From: Sabellastarte sp. h YS-2021
Lineage: Eukaryota > Annelida > Polychaeta > Sabellida > Sabellidae
Length of the DNA stretch: 64,000 bases
NCBI GenBank assembly: GCA_964017235.1
Contig: OZ024927.1
Location: 52,829,293-52,893,292 of the forward strand
Direction of reading: 5' to 3'
Numbering within the stretch: position 1 is the stretch's first letter; each line of letters begins with the position of its first letter. The position numbers were made by a program, and so were the translations under genes. The notes under the pieces are model-generated. The model did no database searches, was not told the DNA's origin, and saw only the letters and a list, made by a program, of their open reading frames with translations. Shown piece by piece: positions 44,159 through 56,445 of this stretch.

Positions 44159-44959
44159 TGGTTAGATAAGCTGTAATTTCAGCATTACTCATTTCTGCAT
44201 TTTTCCACTTGGGGCCGGCTTATGGTCTTTTTATGAGTCACTTGGATATGCCTTTGTTATTTGATAACAATTTGAAATCAGAATACCTGGTTATATAAAG
44301 GGAAGAGGTTTTGGTTTATTAGTCTTACTATATCTAGTTGGTGGTGTGACAAGTATCTGCTAATAAATGTTCTTCATTGTGTGTTTAAGCTACACAGCTC
44401 ATCCCATCCTTGCCATCTATGTTGTAATTTGTAGGAATGTTGACCTTTGTAGCCAGCAACGCAGCAGTACAAAGCACATTAGTGTATGTATACAAACAAT
44501 ATACTCAATGTACACCTTACACTAACTCAGGTGTTAGGGGCCATTTCACTATCACGAATCGTTCATAAAATCTCACCTAACCTAATAAGAACTTTTATAG
44601 CACTTACTCTCCAAAATTTAACAGAAACTAATGCTCAAAATTAAAACAAATATGTTACATAAGGGTGATACCTAATTCACACGTTTCTTTGTTGGGATCA
44701 TGAGCTATAAATGAACATGCTTGTGTACTTTGGGTTATTTTTTCAGTCCATCTCATTTGATTGGATATGATGCATTTAGTGGAATATTGAGAGATTCACA
44801 TTTGGGAAGGTCAGGTTTTGTCACTATTCAGCACAGTTCAGAAAGTGATGGGCACTCTGCACCTCTTTTAAAGATGTCTGGGTCATATCACAATGACACA
44901 GGTGGTTGAGTGGCTAAGGTGGATAGGCTTTTTGCTAGGACAAGTTTTAGGCTTTTTTT
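44159..44959. other. no gene seen
   Basis: Nothing supportable. A tRNA-A-box-like GGTTGAGTGGCTAAGG at about 44902 has no matching B box. Confidence 0.45.
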
Positions 44960-45085
44960 GCTTTGACAAGTTTTAGGCTTGTTTTTGAATAGAGGTGGTA
45001 TTATATATTTTATCAGGTAGATCATTCCAGGTTTTAGGTGCCACAAAGGCAAAACTATGGCAAATATGTGTGACTCATTTGTGGA
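44960..45085 (-). mobile_element. detached LINE tail fragment
   Basis: The minus strand encodes HICHSFAFVAPKTWNDLPDK, the conserved LINE C-terminal motif (AFxAPxxWNxLP), followed by IYNTTSIQKQA and stop. A short dead fragment of the same group as at 23633. Confidence 0.7.
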
Positions 45086-47842
45086 CGGATGGATGAAAAT
45101 GTGAAACTGAAGTATTTCCGCTCAGGTTGACCTCATCTGGTCTCTAGAGTAGCAACTACAGGGAGACAGGGAAAGTCCATAATAGTCAGTGTCAATCCAA
45201 CCTGGATGGTCTGATAAACCTTGTTCAAGTAGAAAGTAGATCTTTTTTACCTAAGTCGTTCAGGAGTGCAATTCAATGATGTGGAACAGGGGTATCACCC
45301 AGGGATTGGCCCTGGATCTGCTTGGAAGATCACTTGAAAAAGTGGTCCTCTGTGACTGGGTCTAATCCCTAGTGACAGGTTAAACCACCCCAGGGACATT
45401 GATAAATGATCATCACTGAGACTCTTGTCTTTCAGTTTCTTTCAGTTACGGGAATGACAGTCACTAGAGAGCTTGGGCTGCACCTGTGCAGTTGGGATGG
45501 CACTTCAATATTCTGAAGTTCTTGATGCAAATCATCTTCGAGTAGGACCAAGCCAGAGGAGGGTCACCATTTTGTGTGAAAATATTACCCTTATCTGATA
45601 TTTAGTCATTCATGTGGTAAAACAGGCACAATTACCATACTATGACACTGTCAATAATAATACTTATAATACCAAGATGCTTAGTATAAAAAAGTATTGC
45701 TTTCAGGTTGCAATGGTCGTTTGCAGAAATGAGACCTAGATATGATGCCCATAAGCCATCATAATCCTTACATATATATTGGTGAAGACAGGCTTATTAC
45801 CCAAGAGGGCAGTCAGTTTGCCACAGCAGTGATCAATCTCTGAACTTTTAAGCCAAATCTTCAAACCATGGAACTATAGAAAGCAGTGATATTGACAAAT
45901 CATAGCTCCAGACTGAAAGTCTTTCCAAAAAAAGCCAATTAAAGCATATTTGAAACCATATATGCATATACATGTTTACTAGGTTATGATATTACACAAT
46001 TTATGTACTTGTTTCAAAATGTACTTATTTGTGAAATGTTTAATAGAAAACAGAGAGTGTCTGATAGAAACCAAGTGTCACCAAAATTGACTTAAAATGT
46101 TTCTAATGAAAAGCAACGATAGATACAGAGTGACTGATCCGTCGATCATACCTCGAGGCCTTGTGGCCATCTTCACTGTAACCTTACTCAAAGGACCTGT
46201 AAAGGAGATGTGACATTTCAAGTAGGTCGCAGTATATTCTTACCCATGGACCAACTCTACTGCATCATTCTCTTTTATTCACTTCTTAATTATGAAATAA
46301 ACAGAAACATTTTAAATAAATATATTGAGATTCAAGACAAGACAGATCTTCATTTGAAAGATTATAAATCAGGATCAAAGGTCACTACTTCAAGGAGGAG
46401 GAAATCAAACTAATATCTTGTATCTTGTAACATATAATGTGGCACAAAGTCAAAGATGGGGTTTGATGTCCCATTCAAAAGCCAGGGTTCTGTTGGGGCA
46501 TTTCCTCATAATTGGGATCAGAACCACACAGAGGGGACAGCCTGTGATTAGATACCACACCTATCATCCCGCTAGGCCACAGAAGACTTTAAAATGTGAC
46601 AGAACCTTAGAATCTGAAAAATACACCATTTCAAAGGGAAGTACTCCAGGGCACCTTAACAGAAAATTGTGATCTGAGTAGTAGCAGTGAAAAGAAACCT
46701 GCTCCTGGTAATCCAACTAACAGACAAACATACGAGTATATATGTATTAGCAAGGTAGTCAGTGGGCAGCCATACCTCTGATGCTGATGCAATAAGCTTT
46801 AGTGAAGAGCAGTGCATCTTGACTTCAGAGGAGACTATAGAATACTAAGCTCAAGCACCACTTGTTGCTTCAGACAACAGTGATGTATGGCTTCCTGGAA
46901 CCATAAAGAACACCACATGTTGTTAACCGTCTATCATATGTTCATACCAAGGTGATCAAATGCCAGAGACCTTGAGTAGCTTATCTCTGCTACCTCTGGT
47001 AATTGGTGGGATGCACTTATATTTCTCATTAACAGTAGGAGATGGGGGAAGGTAAGACAGATGCTTCTGTAAATACTACTGTACCGCCAATCAGCACTTA
47101 CAAAGCAAGTTATTATTTAAAAAGAAGTTAGCTCCTGAAGTCCTAGACAGACAGTTGCCTGAGAAAATGAAGCACCAAATATTAAAACAATAAACACAGA
47201 AATTATTGTAAAACATAACCGAAAGTAAGCATTGTATTGGCCATACAGATGTCTCCAATCAATTGCAACTACAGAAAATGAGTAATGAAACTAAAAGCCA
47301 AAATGAGAGTAAACAATGACATTTAACCTTTATATTGCTCTTATACCACGGTGTAATTTAGAATATAGTTTATCCATTGTAAAGTTTAACATTCATAAAT
47401 TGCTTGGAAGAAGTATGTTTTGAACTGTTTTAAGTGTGAGAGAGTTTATACAGGTTTTCAAATAAAATGGAAAACCATTATTTACCAGTGTTGTATTTGT
47501 AAGCTCGATCTTCAAATGATTTGCATTTATTCTGTGAAGCAGACAACAGCTTTTAATACCTAGAACACACTGTTCCTCGCTGGCCCCAAGAGTTATATAC
47601 TGGGCCCATTTGTGGTCCTACATGTTTTTGTATTATAATGGCATGCCTTAGGTTTTGTATGTCGGGATTTGTATTGGTGTATTATGCAAACAACACAGAA
47701 TTTCGTACCCACATGTGGGTGTGGGTGAGGTCAGTTCTGGGGAAGTTGGTGTTACCTTAAAAATTTGTGTTACTGACAAATTGATTTTCTGGTACTGATC
47801 ATCGATTGTACATGTGTCATTGTCTGATTGGTCACTCTCTGG
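45086..47842. other. no gene seen
   Basis: About 2.75 kb with no supportable gene. GTGGAACAGGGGTAT at about 45281 resembles the end of the 0.6-kb TIR element. A plus frame at 46418-46672 has repeat-like sequence but no identifiable domain. Confidence 0.45.
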
Positions 47843-48644
47843 TCAGTGATAATCGTCCAACACCAAGAGAGGGTCATTTGGTTGGAGACGATATTTCTTG
47901 GGTAATGCAGCTAAAGTGTGAACCGGACACATATGCGTTAGTTGAATAACTGGCAATCTAACTACATGACACTTCTCAGGGGGCCTGAATATTCTTGGCC
48001 CATTTGACTTTAATGTGTACTCCAGGGTGTTGGAACACAATATCCGAGCGAAGTAAATGTTTGTTCTTATCAAACTGTTTGGAAGATAATGGTGCGAGAT
48101 TAGAAATGCGGAATAGGCCATAAAAGGCTAGTAAATAAGCGGCCCGATATGTGAGAGAGCTTTCAAAGGACTCACATAATTGCGAGATTTCAAGAATTTG
48201 TGTAAGCGAGAACAGGCCCTTAGGTTGAGGGTTAGCAGGTACTGAGTATTGGAGTCCCCGATGGAACCTTCTCACCAATGCTGATTCAAAGATACTTAAT
48301 GTCCATCCATATCTTGCAAAATGGTATTTTAACGCTGAAACATAGTTATTGACCACCCGAAATGACAAGGCATTTCCTGCCAGAAATTCTAAGAAACAGA
48401 ATACTGAGGATATGGAATCCCATTTTTTACAGTCAAATTGTAGCATAAATGCCACAAATAACTTGAATTGTCTGATATACTGGGCTCTGGTGTGTGGCCG
48501 GAGGCCCCTGTGAACTGTTCTCATTGCTTGGTCAAACCATACTTCCATTGCATTAGACAGACCTAAAAACAGCAAGTAACTCATGAGGGACAACATCCCA
48601 AACAACTTCACCCAATCTATCAAATTTGCCTCTAGACAGTGCAT
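47843..48644 (-). pseudogene. tyrosine recombinase of YR element 2, truncated
   Basis: The N-terminal SAM-like domain (GLRPHTRAQYIRQFKLFVAF) and the first catalytic arginine (FRISNLAPLSSKQF) are present. A frameshift near 47990 moves to a second frame (EKCHVVRLPVIQLTHMCPVH) that stops at 47843. The distal catalytic residues are absent, so the copy cannot recombine DNA. It overlaps the RNase H frame at its start. Confidence 0.8.
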
Positions 48645-49256
48645 CTGCTATTCCATTGTCAACCCCTCTCACATGTTGAAGCCTAATGTCAATATTATAC
48701 AAAGCACACAACAGAGCTAGGCGCCAGATGCACAAATCCAGGAATGGATTCTTAGTTTTACCTGAGTTGATGACTGTAACTGCACTCTGATTGTCACAAT
48801 GTATGCAAACTGTTTTATCTTTCAGGTCTGAAGCCCATAAACGAACAGCCAAGAGGACATTATACAGCTCATACTGATTAATGGATCTGTCGCCTATAAG
48901 ATGGACTGGTATGATAGTTGAATAAACTCGAGAACCCCAAGTCCCCCCAAATATTTCATGCTCGCATCTACATAAATGTGATGTTGGACAGGCGGCTTGT
49001 CAAAGTATACAACCCCATTGAATGAGTGCATAAAGGTAAGGAACCATGACAAACTCTCGTATGTGCCATGATCTAATTTAACCATGCCTTTGTATGTATG
49101 ATTCCTCAGAGTCATCAGCAAACGATTCAGAAAAATTCTGGACGACCTCACACAACGGGACACATACAACAGCTTACCCAAAAGTGACTGAAATTCTCGT
49201 TTGGTTACCACATCACGCAAGAAAACTTGCGAACAAATTTCTCTAATTTCATTCAA
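48553..49256 (-). pseudogene. RT thumb and RNase H of YR element 2
   Basis: 49256-48894 carries the RT connection (SLLGKLLYVSRCVRSSRIFL) and the RNase H first Asp (HIYVDASMKYLGGLGV). After a frameshift near 48870, 48852-48553 carries CIHCDNQSAVTVINSGKTKN (third Asp) and HVRGVDNGIADALSR (last Asp). The Glu motif falls at the break. The domain order is as in the other YR elements. Confidence 0.8.
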
Positions 49257-49288
49257 CTTATTCGGATTAATGCTGAAGGTGGCCTGGT

Positions 49289-50023
49289 TTACATCACAAT
49301 TCCCATGATTGCTAGTGAAGTAGTAGGGGAGAAAACTTTCTGAGGGTTCATGGGGAGTCCAATATTGGTAATGACAGAAGTGAGATTTTCAAAAGCATAT
49401 TCGGCTTTATCAACGTGGCAGCAAGCGTAGATATCATCTATATAATTAAAGACACAGATACCTAATTTAGCTAGAATAAATCTGATGAAATCTGTAATTC
49501 TTTGAAAAATAGCCGTGCCATGTACCACCCCAAATGCGAGGAATTTATCAACATAGTATTTGCCCCTCCATTTCATGCCTAAATGTATGGCATCTGCCGG
49601 ATCAATTGGTACATGACGGAAGGTACGAGATATGTCAACTTTAAATATACGAGCCTTATCACCCAAATCACGCAGAGTGGGTATTAAAGCATCCAAGGTG
49701 GGTAAGGTCAAGCTAAAAGGGGTTCCATCATATCAACATCTATCTGTGTAATTATTCACAGAATGGTCACCATATGTGAGGTCCAATATAACTCGTCTTC
49801 CTGATCCCTTTGGTCTAGTCATCAGTGGTGCCCATGTGAATGCAGGATGTGGCTCCTCGTCAAAGGGGCCAAAGAGTGCCCCCTCTTTCATTTCTTTACA
49901 AAAGAAAGCATCCACCTCCCATGCATATTCGTTTGCAGATGAATGGTTATCCACTGCATTGCTTAAGACCTGGCCTCTTGAGGCCAGACCAAGCGGAAAT
50001 CCATATTTTAGGTAGTCCATCAA
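49289..50023 (-). pseudogene. reverse transcriptase of YR element 2
   Basis: Motif A IFKVDISRTFRHVPI, motif B AFGVVHGTAIFQRITDF and motif C FNYIDDIYACC are all in one 140-codon frame. The upstream frame (49733-50023) holds motif 1-2 (MTRPKGSGRRVILDLTYG), separated by a stop/frameshift near 49730. YIDD is the usual motif C of this order. It would copy the RNA template primed within a circle-forming replication cycle. Confidence 0.85.
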
Positions 50024-50246
50024 TCTACCGTCATGATATGAACCTATGTGTTGTTACAGGTAATCCCACTTGAAGACGGAAGGTAGTGGGACTCTAGCAG
50101 AATGATAGTTAGGTAGACCAGTGGCCAGTATCTGGGAAATCAATGACAGGTAAGCTTCATGATCTGTCATATCAATGGGTTTGCTATTGAACGCATTCAT
50201 CTGAGTGGAAGGTTGTGTAACGAAACCAATATTGTAGTTAAACTTA

Positions 50247-50747
50247 TCACTTTATTGACTTGTGCACACAAATTCCCCGACTCAGTGACTTGATTTTCAG
50301 AAACTGAAGGTAAAGTACACACCCCAGGTGATCACTTATTAACTGAGGAGTTATTTTTTCAAAAGTCAGAGAATTTTGCACTTTACCCACGAGCTTATGT
50401 GGCACTGAACATGACTTATCTGAATCTAAACACAACCTTTCATGATCATTGCCAACAAATGGGTGTGGATATGTAAAATGACAGTTACAAAAAACAGTTA
50501 ATGGTATACCAATATAATCATTTACATGTCGATCTTTAAGATTACCATAAGGACCTTGGTTATGCATACTGCTGAAATTTACAAAATTGACAGACAAACG
50601 TCTCAGATACTCCATAGACACCACACATGGGGAGAATCCCTCAACAAAAGTCCCAACACCGTTTTTATGCGTAGAAACAAATTTATCAGAACATTGGTTA
50701 AGTTGTTCACATACATGTGGCAAAAGAGCAAAGTTACAGTCAGCCAT
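50247..50747 (-). CDS. N-terminal region of pol, YR element 2
   Basis: A 166-codon frame whose ATG follows the Gag stop by three bases (TAG GAG ATG), so translation by reinitiation or coupling is conceivable. No catalytic motif is visible; it is Cys/His-containing (CNCHFTYPHPF) and precedes the RT, corresponding to the variable pol leader in this class. The frame ends 220 bp before the first RT block. Confidence 0.55.
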   Translation of the reverse strand: MADCNFALLPHVCEQLNQCSDKFVSTHKNGVGTFVEGFSPCVVSMEYLRRLSVNFVNFSSMHNQGPYGNLKDRHVNDYIGIPLTVFCNCHFTYPHPFVGNDHERLCLDSDKSCSVPHKLVGKVQNSLTFEKITPQLISDHLGCVLYLQFLKIKSLSRGICVHKSIK

Positions 50748-50750
50748 CTC

Positions 50751-52310
50751 CTAATCTGTGTTGGCCTTTCTATTGTTTAGACAGTCCCCCTCAACGTGGA
50801 CGTTGTTTCGTTTCAGAGTTTTGAAGCAATAGAGGCATATGTGCCAAAACAATGTAGTACCCGTAGTATCAAGGTGATCCCCTGAGTGGGGGCAAGTTCC
50901 CTCATTGTACCATTTGCATGCGATTTTCTTTATCGACCCATTGCTAGGGGTTGATGGTGTTATTTGAGGTGACATGGTTGTTGATCCCGAGAAAACCGCT
51001 GACTGATAGTATGTCAAACGGTGGTCTGCGAGAGTTCTTGAATCCCCCATGAAATACTCTCTTCTTCAATCTTCAACATTGAAGCCGCAAATGCCCCCCT
51101 AGCAATGGGCCAAGAAATGTTCTCTGCCAACTTAACAGTCTCAACCAATTCATTCAGCATGCTTCGCATCGTCAGTGTATGTTGTGTCTCCAGGGCATTA
51201 GCTACCAGTCCTATCACAAATTGCCCTAACGTAAGTTCATCAAAGGTTGTTCTCTTCCGCACTGTGCCAATGACACAGGACTCATTGGGCCATCTCAAAT
51301 ATGGGGTTGAATGTGGAGTATCCGAGACGTTGTACCGGCCACTCTTCCTTCTACGTGACATACCGCCTTGCAATTCCAACTTCATTTTCGCTTCGAGTAA
51401 TGCCATCCTCTCCTCCACCATCTGCTGTATGAGAGGGTTCGATCTGAGTACGTCTATTGTTGGTGCAGACCCTACATCAGCAACTATAGGGCGCTCCGTT
51501 ACTGGGACAAATGTCTCTCGAGTTTCCACAGTAGATGCAAGTGATCCTTGTACACTAACAGGGTTACCAAATTGATCGACATGGCCAAACAAAACGTTCT
51601 GATTACAATCCTGGATTATTGGTTCCTTCACTATAGGCAACACTTCAGTTGGTTGTCGGGGTATGTCCTTATTTGCATGCCATGTTTGCACACCAGAGGG
51701 CTGAGATTGTGCAACAGGTTCTGCGATGGGTTGAGATAACGTCTGGAATGTAACCGTTGAAGTCTTGGGTTGAGATCTCGTTTGAGAGGTGACAGTGGAA
51801 GTTAGGCGTGACGTCGTGGTTTGCAAGATAGGTGTGCATCCCAAATCTATCGTCGACTTCTGTTTCTTCGGTCGAGCAGGCGTAGGTTTAGTATACAGTT
51901 CCCCCATCTTGAATAACAGCATGCATTGAAGGTGGTGATCCAAATAACACTTCTTCACTTTCGGAAATACTGCACCTTTTCACTTGCTCTCGTGACCGAG
52001 ATTTCCTTGTGGATGACTTGGTGGTAGGAGTGTCTATTCTCGATGCTAAACCAGATATCCTCTCGTCCATGCTTGCCAATTTCTCCGTAACAGAGTTCAT
52101 AGTATTGAGCATTAAATCCATCATTTTGTCCTGAGAATCAACGTCTTCTTGGTAGTCTCGCAACTCAAAACTCGTTTCTCTTCCTTAACGTTCTTCAACT
52201 TATCACACTTATTCCCTATAGGCTTCTCGTGTTCAGTATTACATTTCTTGCAAAACCCTATCGGGTTCAGGGTAAGTTGTCCGCGGGAGTGTTAGTCGCC
52301 ATGATATCCA
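50751..52310 (-). pseudogene. Gag-like protein of YR element 2
   Basis: A likely start codon lies at about 52301-52303, but the frame breaks early. The N-terminal zinc-type motif CKKCNTEHEKPIGNKC (52252-52205) is followed by a predicted coiled coil (MNSVTEKLASMDERISGLAS). After a frameshift near 51930, the 314-codon part includes a Gln/Thr/Pro-rich linker and a helical domain (FDELTLGQFVIGLVANALE). The last part (50751-51050, another frame) ends in a two-part zinc signature, CKWYNEGTCPHSGDH then HICLYCF. It would coat element RNA. The same order is seen in element 3. Confidence 0.7.
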
Positions 52311-52656
52311 AGTATGTCCATACAAAACAACAAAGCTAAAAATTTAAAACATGTTGCTTGTTCAGATTTCTGAACATAAATGACATCAGAGAAGCCTTCT
52401 TCACTCTGATTGGTTGAGGCTAAAAGCAGAAAGCTGATTGGTGTAAAGCATGAAGGTGAGTTCAAATGCGTGGACTAGTTCATTACGACTGAAATGCAAC
52501 CCTTATGGGGGTGTTGCTACTACACTCTGCCATTTTGAAGTTGGAGGCACATGGGATCACATCTAGAAAAATAATTTTTGATGAAGACTGGCACATGACA
52601 ACTTTAATTGGTTTTAGTATTTTATCATTTTAGTTTATACATTTACTGGTGGACAA
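52311..52656. promoter_or_regulatory. intergenic region between divergent YR elements 2 and 3
   Basis: About 350 bp separating the start codons of two divergent Gag genes. It should hold the 5' ends of both elements. It contains TTCAGATTTCTGAA (near-palindrome, about 52360) and two CTGATTGGT boxes in CCAAT-like context (about 52408 and 52434). No terminal repeat could be matched to the 3' regions by eye. Confidence 0.45.
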
Positions 52657-53040
52657 ATGGCAGAGATTGAAAAGAAACACTACAACCTGCATTCTGGTAA
52701 TGATACGGTTAAGCTCCCGGTTCATATACTGTCAAATGATTCAGAATTTTTGAATAAAGTGCTTCAAAATGATCAGGATTCAGATTCCGGTGAATCTTCT
52801 GATTCAGACTTGAATTGCAGTGCTGTCATTGAAAACTCCAAGAATGAACAGATAGATAAACAAAATATACCAAGTACTTTGAGTACTTCTCGCAGTACTT
52901 CTGATACACATACTTCACTGTCGGATGTTGCCGTTCAGCAGGCGATTAATGTCCAAATTTTGTCTCAACTTTCATCTATTAGTGACAGGTTGCAAGTTTT
53001 GGAAAAGAGTAATGTTAAGAAATACTCGGGAAAAAAATGA
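52657..53040 (+). CDS. Gag N-terminal part, YR element 3
   Basis: Starts MAEIEKKHYNLHSGND. A Ser/Asp-rich acidic stretch (DQDSDSGESSDSD) and a C-terminal coiled coil (ILSQLSSISDRLQVLEK) correspond to the N-terminal part of the Gag of element 2. The stop overlaps the next start (ATGA) at an A7 run, so the two frames may be one gene broken by a 1-base indel, or two coupled ORFs. Confidence 0.7.
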   Translation: MAEIEKKHYNLHSGNDTVKLPVHILSNDSEFLNKVLQNDQDSDSGESSDSDLNCSAVIENSKNEQIDKQNIPSTLSTSRSTSDTHTSLSDVAVQQAINVQILSQLSSISDRLQVLEKSNVKKYSGKK

Positions 53041-53760
53041 AGGGAGCTTCCAAAAAGAAAACCAGTTCGCAGGCTGCCTCGGTCACAGTGCCACCAACAC
53101 AGGTTGAATTGCCGGATTTATATAGAATCAGACAAGATGCGTATATTCAAAGTCAGGTGGACCAGAGACTCAGAGATCTTGCTAACAATGAGAACTCAGG
53201 TACAAAAATTAAATCTTTGAGGGGGGGTCCCATTGAGGTTGTTGTCCCGAAATGGGTCAAGTGGCCACAAGAGTTTGTTTTATCCGGATCCAAGAAAGAA
53301 TGGATACAATATGATAACCTTTCTGTTGTACAATGGGTGGCTGGCTTTTGCCGGATCCTAAAAGAAGAAAAAGATCCTCAAGTTAGGAAACATATGCTAG
53401 ACTATCTGATAGCATTAATGGAGGATGCTAATGACTTCTCTTGGGATGCGGCAGGGGCCAGCCATGCATTCCTGCTTTGTAGGATGGAGCAAGGAGAGGT
53501 CAAAGGTTATAGTGAGATTGATAAGTTGGATAGAATTCGCAGAGCTAATGCTCAAACACATGTGACCACCTCACCAAATGAGGCTCAAAATGCTAAAAAG
53601 AAGTTTAAAAATACTAAGCTTCTCACTTGCTCATACTTCAAGCAGGGCACATGTGTCCATCAAAGATCACATGATACCAAAGGTAATGTATAGGCACATT
53701 TGCAATTATTGTTTTCAACAAACTGGGAAAACATACCCACATTCTGAACAAAATTGTAGA
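53037..53760 (+). CDS. Gag core and zinc domain, YR element 3
   Basis: Helical core (KEWIQYDNLSVVQWVAGFCR, MLDYLIALMEDANDFSWDAA) matching the core of Gag 2, then the zinc signature CSYFKQGTCVHQRSH. A frameshift at about 53690 puts the second half (HICNYCFQQTGKTYPHSEQN followed by C) in another frame. Together they match the two-part Cys/His pattern of element 2. Confidence 0.75.
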
Positions 53761-54463
53761 AATAAAAATACCAAAAAGACAATGTCAAAAAACGAATATT
53801 TTTGGGGGGGACAAAATGTTGTTCCCACCCAAAAAATTCGGTCGAGAGTTGATTATAATGACAAATTTTCAATGTCCCAAGCTGAAATAAATGCTAGTAA
53901 AAGTACAGCATTCAAGTGGTTTGCATACAACAAAGCTTTTCAAACAATTGATAAAAAAAATCTTATGCTCAGGCACTGGCAAACGCAGTGGCTGTTAGGG
54001 ATCAGCAGATAAAAAAGGCGGAAATTTTTAGTGGAGATGTTATACAGAAAACTTCTCCAGTTGCAGCTAAGGTCAGTAAGAGGGATGATAAAAATTTTAA
54101 TCCCATTGATACAAGTTCGGCTATTACAAGTACTGTTTCACGTTACCATCCTGATCTTTGCTCCAACAAAAATTGCAAACAAATGTACCAAAAACTAATT
54201 CTAAGGAAAATGCTGGTGACACTGTGACCGGGGCCCGCCCATGTGAGGCTTCAGTGTTAGTAAAAATAGATTTCAGCCCTTGCAAATGTTAATGGGGGAT
54301 TAGCATATTGAGACTTATTTACAGGAAGTTTTGCAGGGTCACAATAATGACAAGCACAGCGTTACAAAAGCTGTGAATGCAAAAAGTATACAGTCAAATG
54401 TTAAGCCCTTGTTGGCTTCTCAGGAAAACAAATTATTAGTGGGAAAAAAACAAAACTGGGTTT
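53761..54463 (+). pseudogene. Gag-pol junction and pol leader, YR element 3, broken
   Basis: Short open frames with stops (53578-54012, 53988-54227), Asn/Lys/Thr-rich. By position this is the Gag C-terminus and the variable pol leader; no motif can be recognised. Confidence 0.5.
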
Positions 54464-54955
54464 TTGGCAAAGGGAATATCTGAAGACTGTCATACAAAAA
54501 ATCACTTAGAGAGTACAAATGTCTGCCAGGCTACACTTGCAGGAGAATTTAGCATGCACAGGCCTATTGGTGAACAGATATTATCCAGAAACTCAGAACC
54601 GCAATATATAGACCCTACTTTAGAGTCTTGTATTGAAAATGAAGTTATCTCTCACACAGATGGGAAGCCGGATATTGGCAGGCCAGTTGCAAATACCTTT
54701 GGCTTCATACCTAAAGCTCCTTTACAAGTATATACTGGGGAGGTAGTTCACTGGCAAGATATTCCAAATACCTTAGAAGCTCATCAACTAATTAAGGCCA
54801 CAAAAATCCCCAATTACATGAAATGTCGCATTCCTGTACAATCTGGCCTTAATACCAAGGCCTGGAGGGCTCACTTGTCCAACTATTGGGACCAGCAATT
54901 ATGTGACTTATTAGAATTCGGATTCTCCTCGATTTCGATAGGAATTGTATTATAA
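54464..54955 (+). pseudogene. pol segment upstream of RT, YR element 3
   Basis: A 163-codon frame. The C-terminal part (MKCRIPVQSGLNTKAWRAHL, LLEFGF) is the conserved block preceding RT in this group. It breaks at about 54925, where the frame changes before the RT. Confidence 0.6.
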
Positions 54956-55041
54956 ACTCCACAGAAGTAAATCACACTTCAGCTATTCAGAATTCACAGC
55001 ATATCAGTCAGTTTATCCAGGAAGAGATTGATCATAATGCT

Positions 55042-56423
55042 ATGCTAGGTCCTTTTGACTCTAAGCCCATATGTATGCATGTTTCACCCCTCTTAGTTAG
55101 GGACAAGCAAAATTCTAATAGTAAAAGAACTATTATGGACCTTAGCTGGCCCAAGGGTGCCTCTGTAAATGATGACGTGAAGAAAGATGTATACTTAGGT
55201 ACAGAATATGACCTTCATTACCCATCTGTTGATACATAACTAATTCACTGAGAAATTTAGGCCCTTCTGCCCAAATGTATAAAATTGATATCAGCAGGGC
55301 TTTTTGCCATATAAAGGTCGATCCTGCAGATATAGATCTCCTGGGTATACAGTTTCAAGATAAGTATTTCCTTGATCGATCGGTGGCTTTTGGATTCAGG
55401 CATGGTTCTTTATTTTTTCAGAGGTGTACGGACGCCATTCATTACATTATGTCCCAAAATGGTTTCCCTAACTTGTTCAATTATATAGACGATCTAATAT
55501 ATACTGGATTGCCCTCTGATATACACTCTTCATTCAAATTTTTGAAGGAATTATTGCTAGAACTAGGCCTTGACATCAGCCTCAAAAGATTGGTACCTCC
55601 ATCTACTTCTGTAGTGTGTCTAGGCATCCTAGTTTATTCTATCAGCAAAACTGTTTCTATCCCTGCAGACAAGTTGCAAGAAATTATACAGTTATGCACG
55701 TATTGGACTACAAAAACATATTGCAGCAAACAAGATTTGCAGTCTCTTCTGGGATCTTTGCTTTATGTTACCAGATGCGTTAAGCACTCCAGGTACTTCT
55801 TGAATAGAATGTTGCAAATGCTTAGAAATAATGTTCAAAGTTGCAAAATTCTAATTACCCCAGAATTTAGAAATGATTTAGCTTGGTTTAACAAATTTTT
55901 AACACAATATAATGGGGTTACGTATTATGATACAAACTATTGCCATACAGAGGTATATTTGGATGCCTGCTTGTCAGGCCTTGGAGCTAGTTTTAAATCC
56001 ATGGTGTATGCTTTACCCATACCCAAAAATTATAACAATTATAATATAGTGCATTTGGAACTTCTGAACATAGTCGTTGCCCTTAAAGTATGGGCTGTAC
56101 ACTGGTCAAACAGACAAATTAAAATACACTGTGATAATATGGCAGTAGTCGAGGTACTTCAGAAAGGTAGGGCCAGAGATGCTATTCTTGCTCTGATGGC
56201 CAGAAATGTATGGTTAAAGAACTTTTCAATATACAGACTTTTGTGCACTTTTCAATATACAGATACTTGTTTGCCATATTCCAGGGAAGGACAATACCTT
56301 GGCAGATTTGCTGTCCAGATTTGCTGTCCAGTTTTCACCTGCAAATTATACACACTTGTTGGAGATTTTACCCTAACCAGTCTGGGTTCAAACCCACCTA
56401 GACCTGACTCTTTTAAATTATGA
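55042..56423 (+). pseudogene. reverse transcriptase and RNase H, YR element 3
   Basis: 55042-55239 carries GPFDSKPICMHVSPLLVRD and KRTIMDLSWPKGAS. A 1-base frameshift near 55238 leads to 55275-56423 with motif A MYKIDISRAFCHIKV, motif B VAFGFRHGSLFFQRCTDAI and motif C FNYIDDLIYTG. RNase H follows with VYLDACLSGLGA (Asp), HLELLNIVVALK (Glu) and IHCDNMAVVEVL (Asp). After NVW the frame is wrecked by two short tandem duplications (TTTTCAATATACAGA at about 56223/56249 and CAGATTTGCTGTC at about 56303/56316), which displace the last RNase H Asp. Confidence 0.85.
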
Positions 56424-56445
56424 AATCTAAAACTATGTTTCTTCT

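Larger units (their letters stand above)
47843..52310 (-). mobile_element. YR element 2: DIRS/Ngaro-like retrotransposon, 3'-truncated
   Basis: Minus-strand order from about 52310: Gag, pol N-terminal region, RT, RNase H, tyrosine recombinase. The Gag and pol frames are nearly continuous, with few breaks, so it is less decayed than element 1. It ends inside the recombinase gene: sequence after 47843 has no HxxR box or nucleophile tyrosine, so the 3' end is lost. It starts head to head with element 3. Its proteins are clearly diverged from those of elements 1 and 3, which are closer to each other, so two families are represented. Confidence 0.87.

Noticed and set aside
44897-44945. tRNA-like A-box GGTTGAGTGGCTAAGG
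   Set aside because: Resembles the start of a tRNA-Ser or tRNA-derived SINE, but no B box or cloverleaf follows.
49776-50073. Plus-strand frames of 77-79 codons
   Set aside because: Antisense to the reverse transcriptase of YR element 2.
51105-51739. Plus-strand frames of 156 and 63 codons
   Set aside because: Antisense to the Gag gene of YR element 2.
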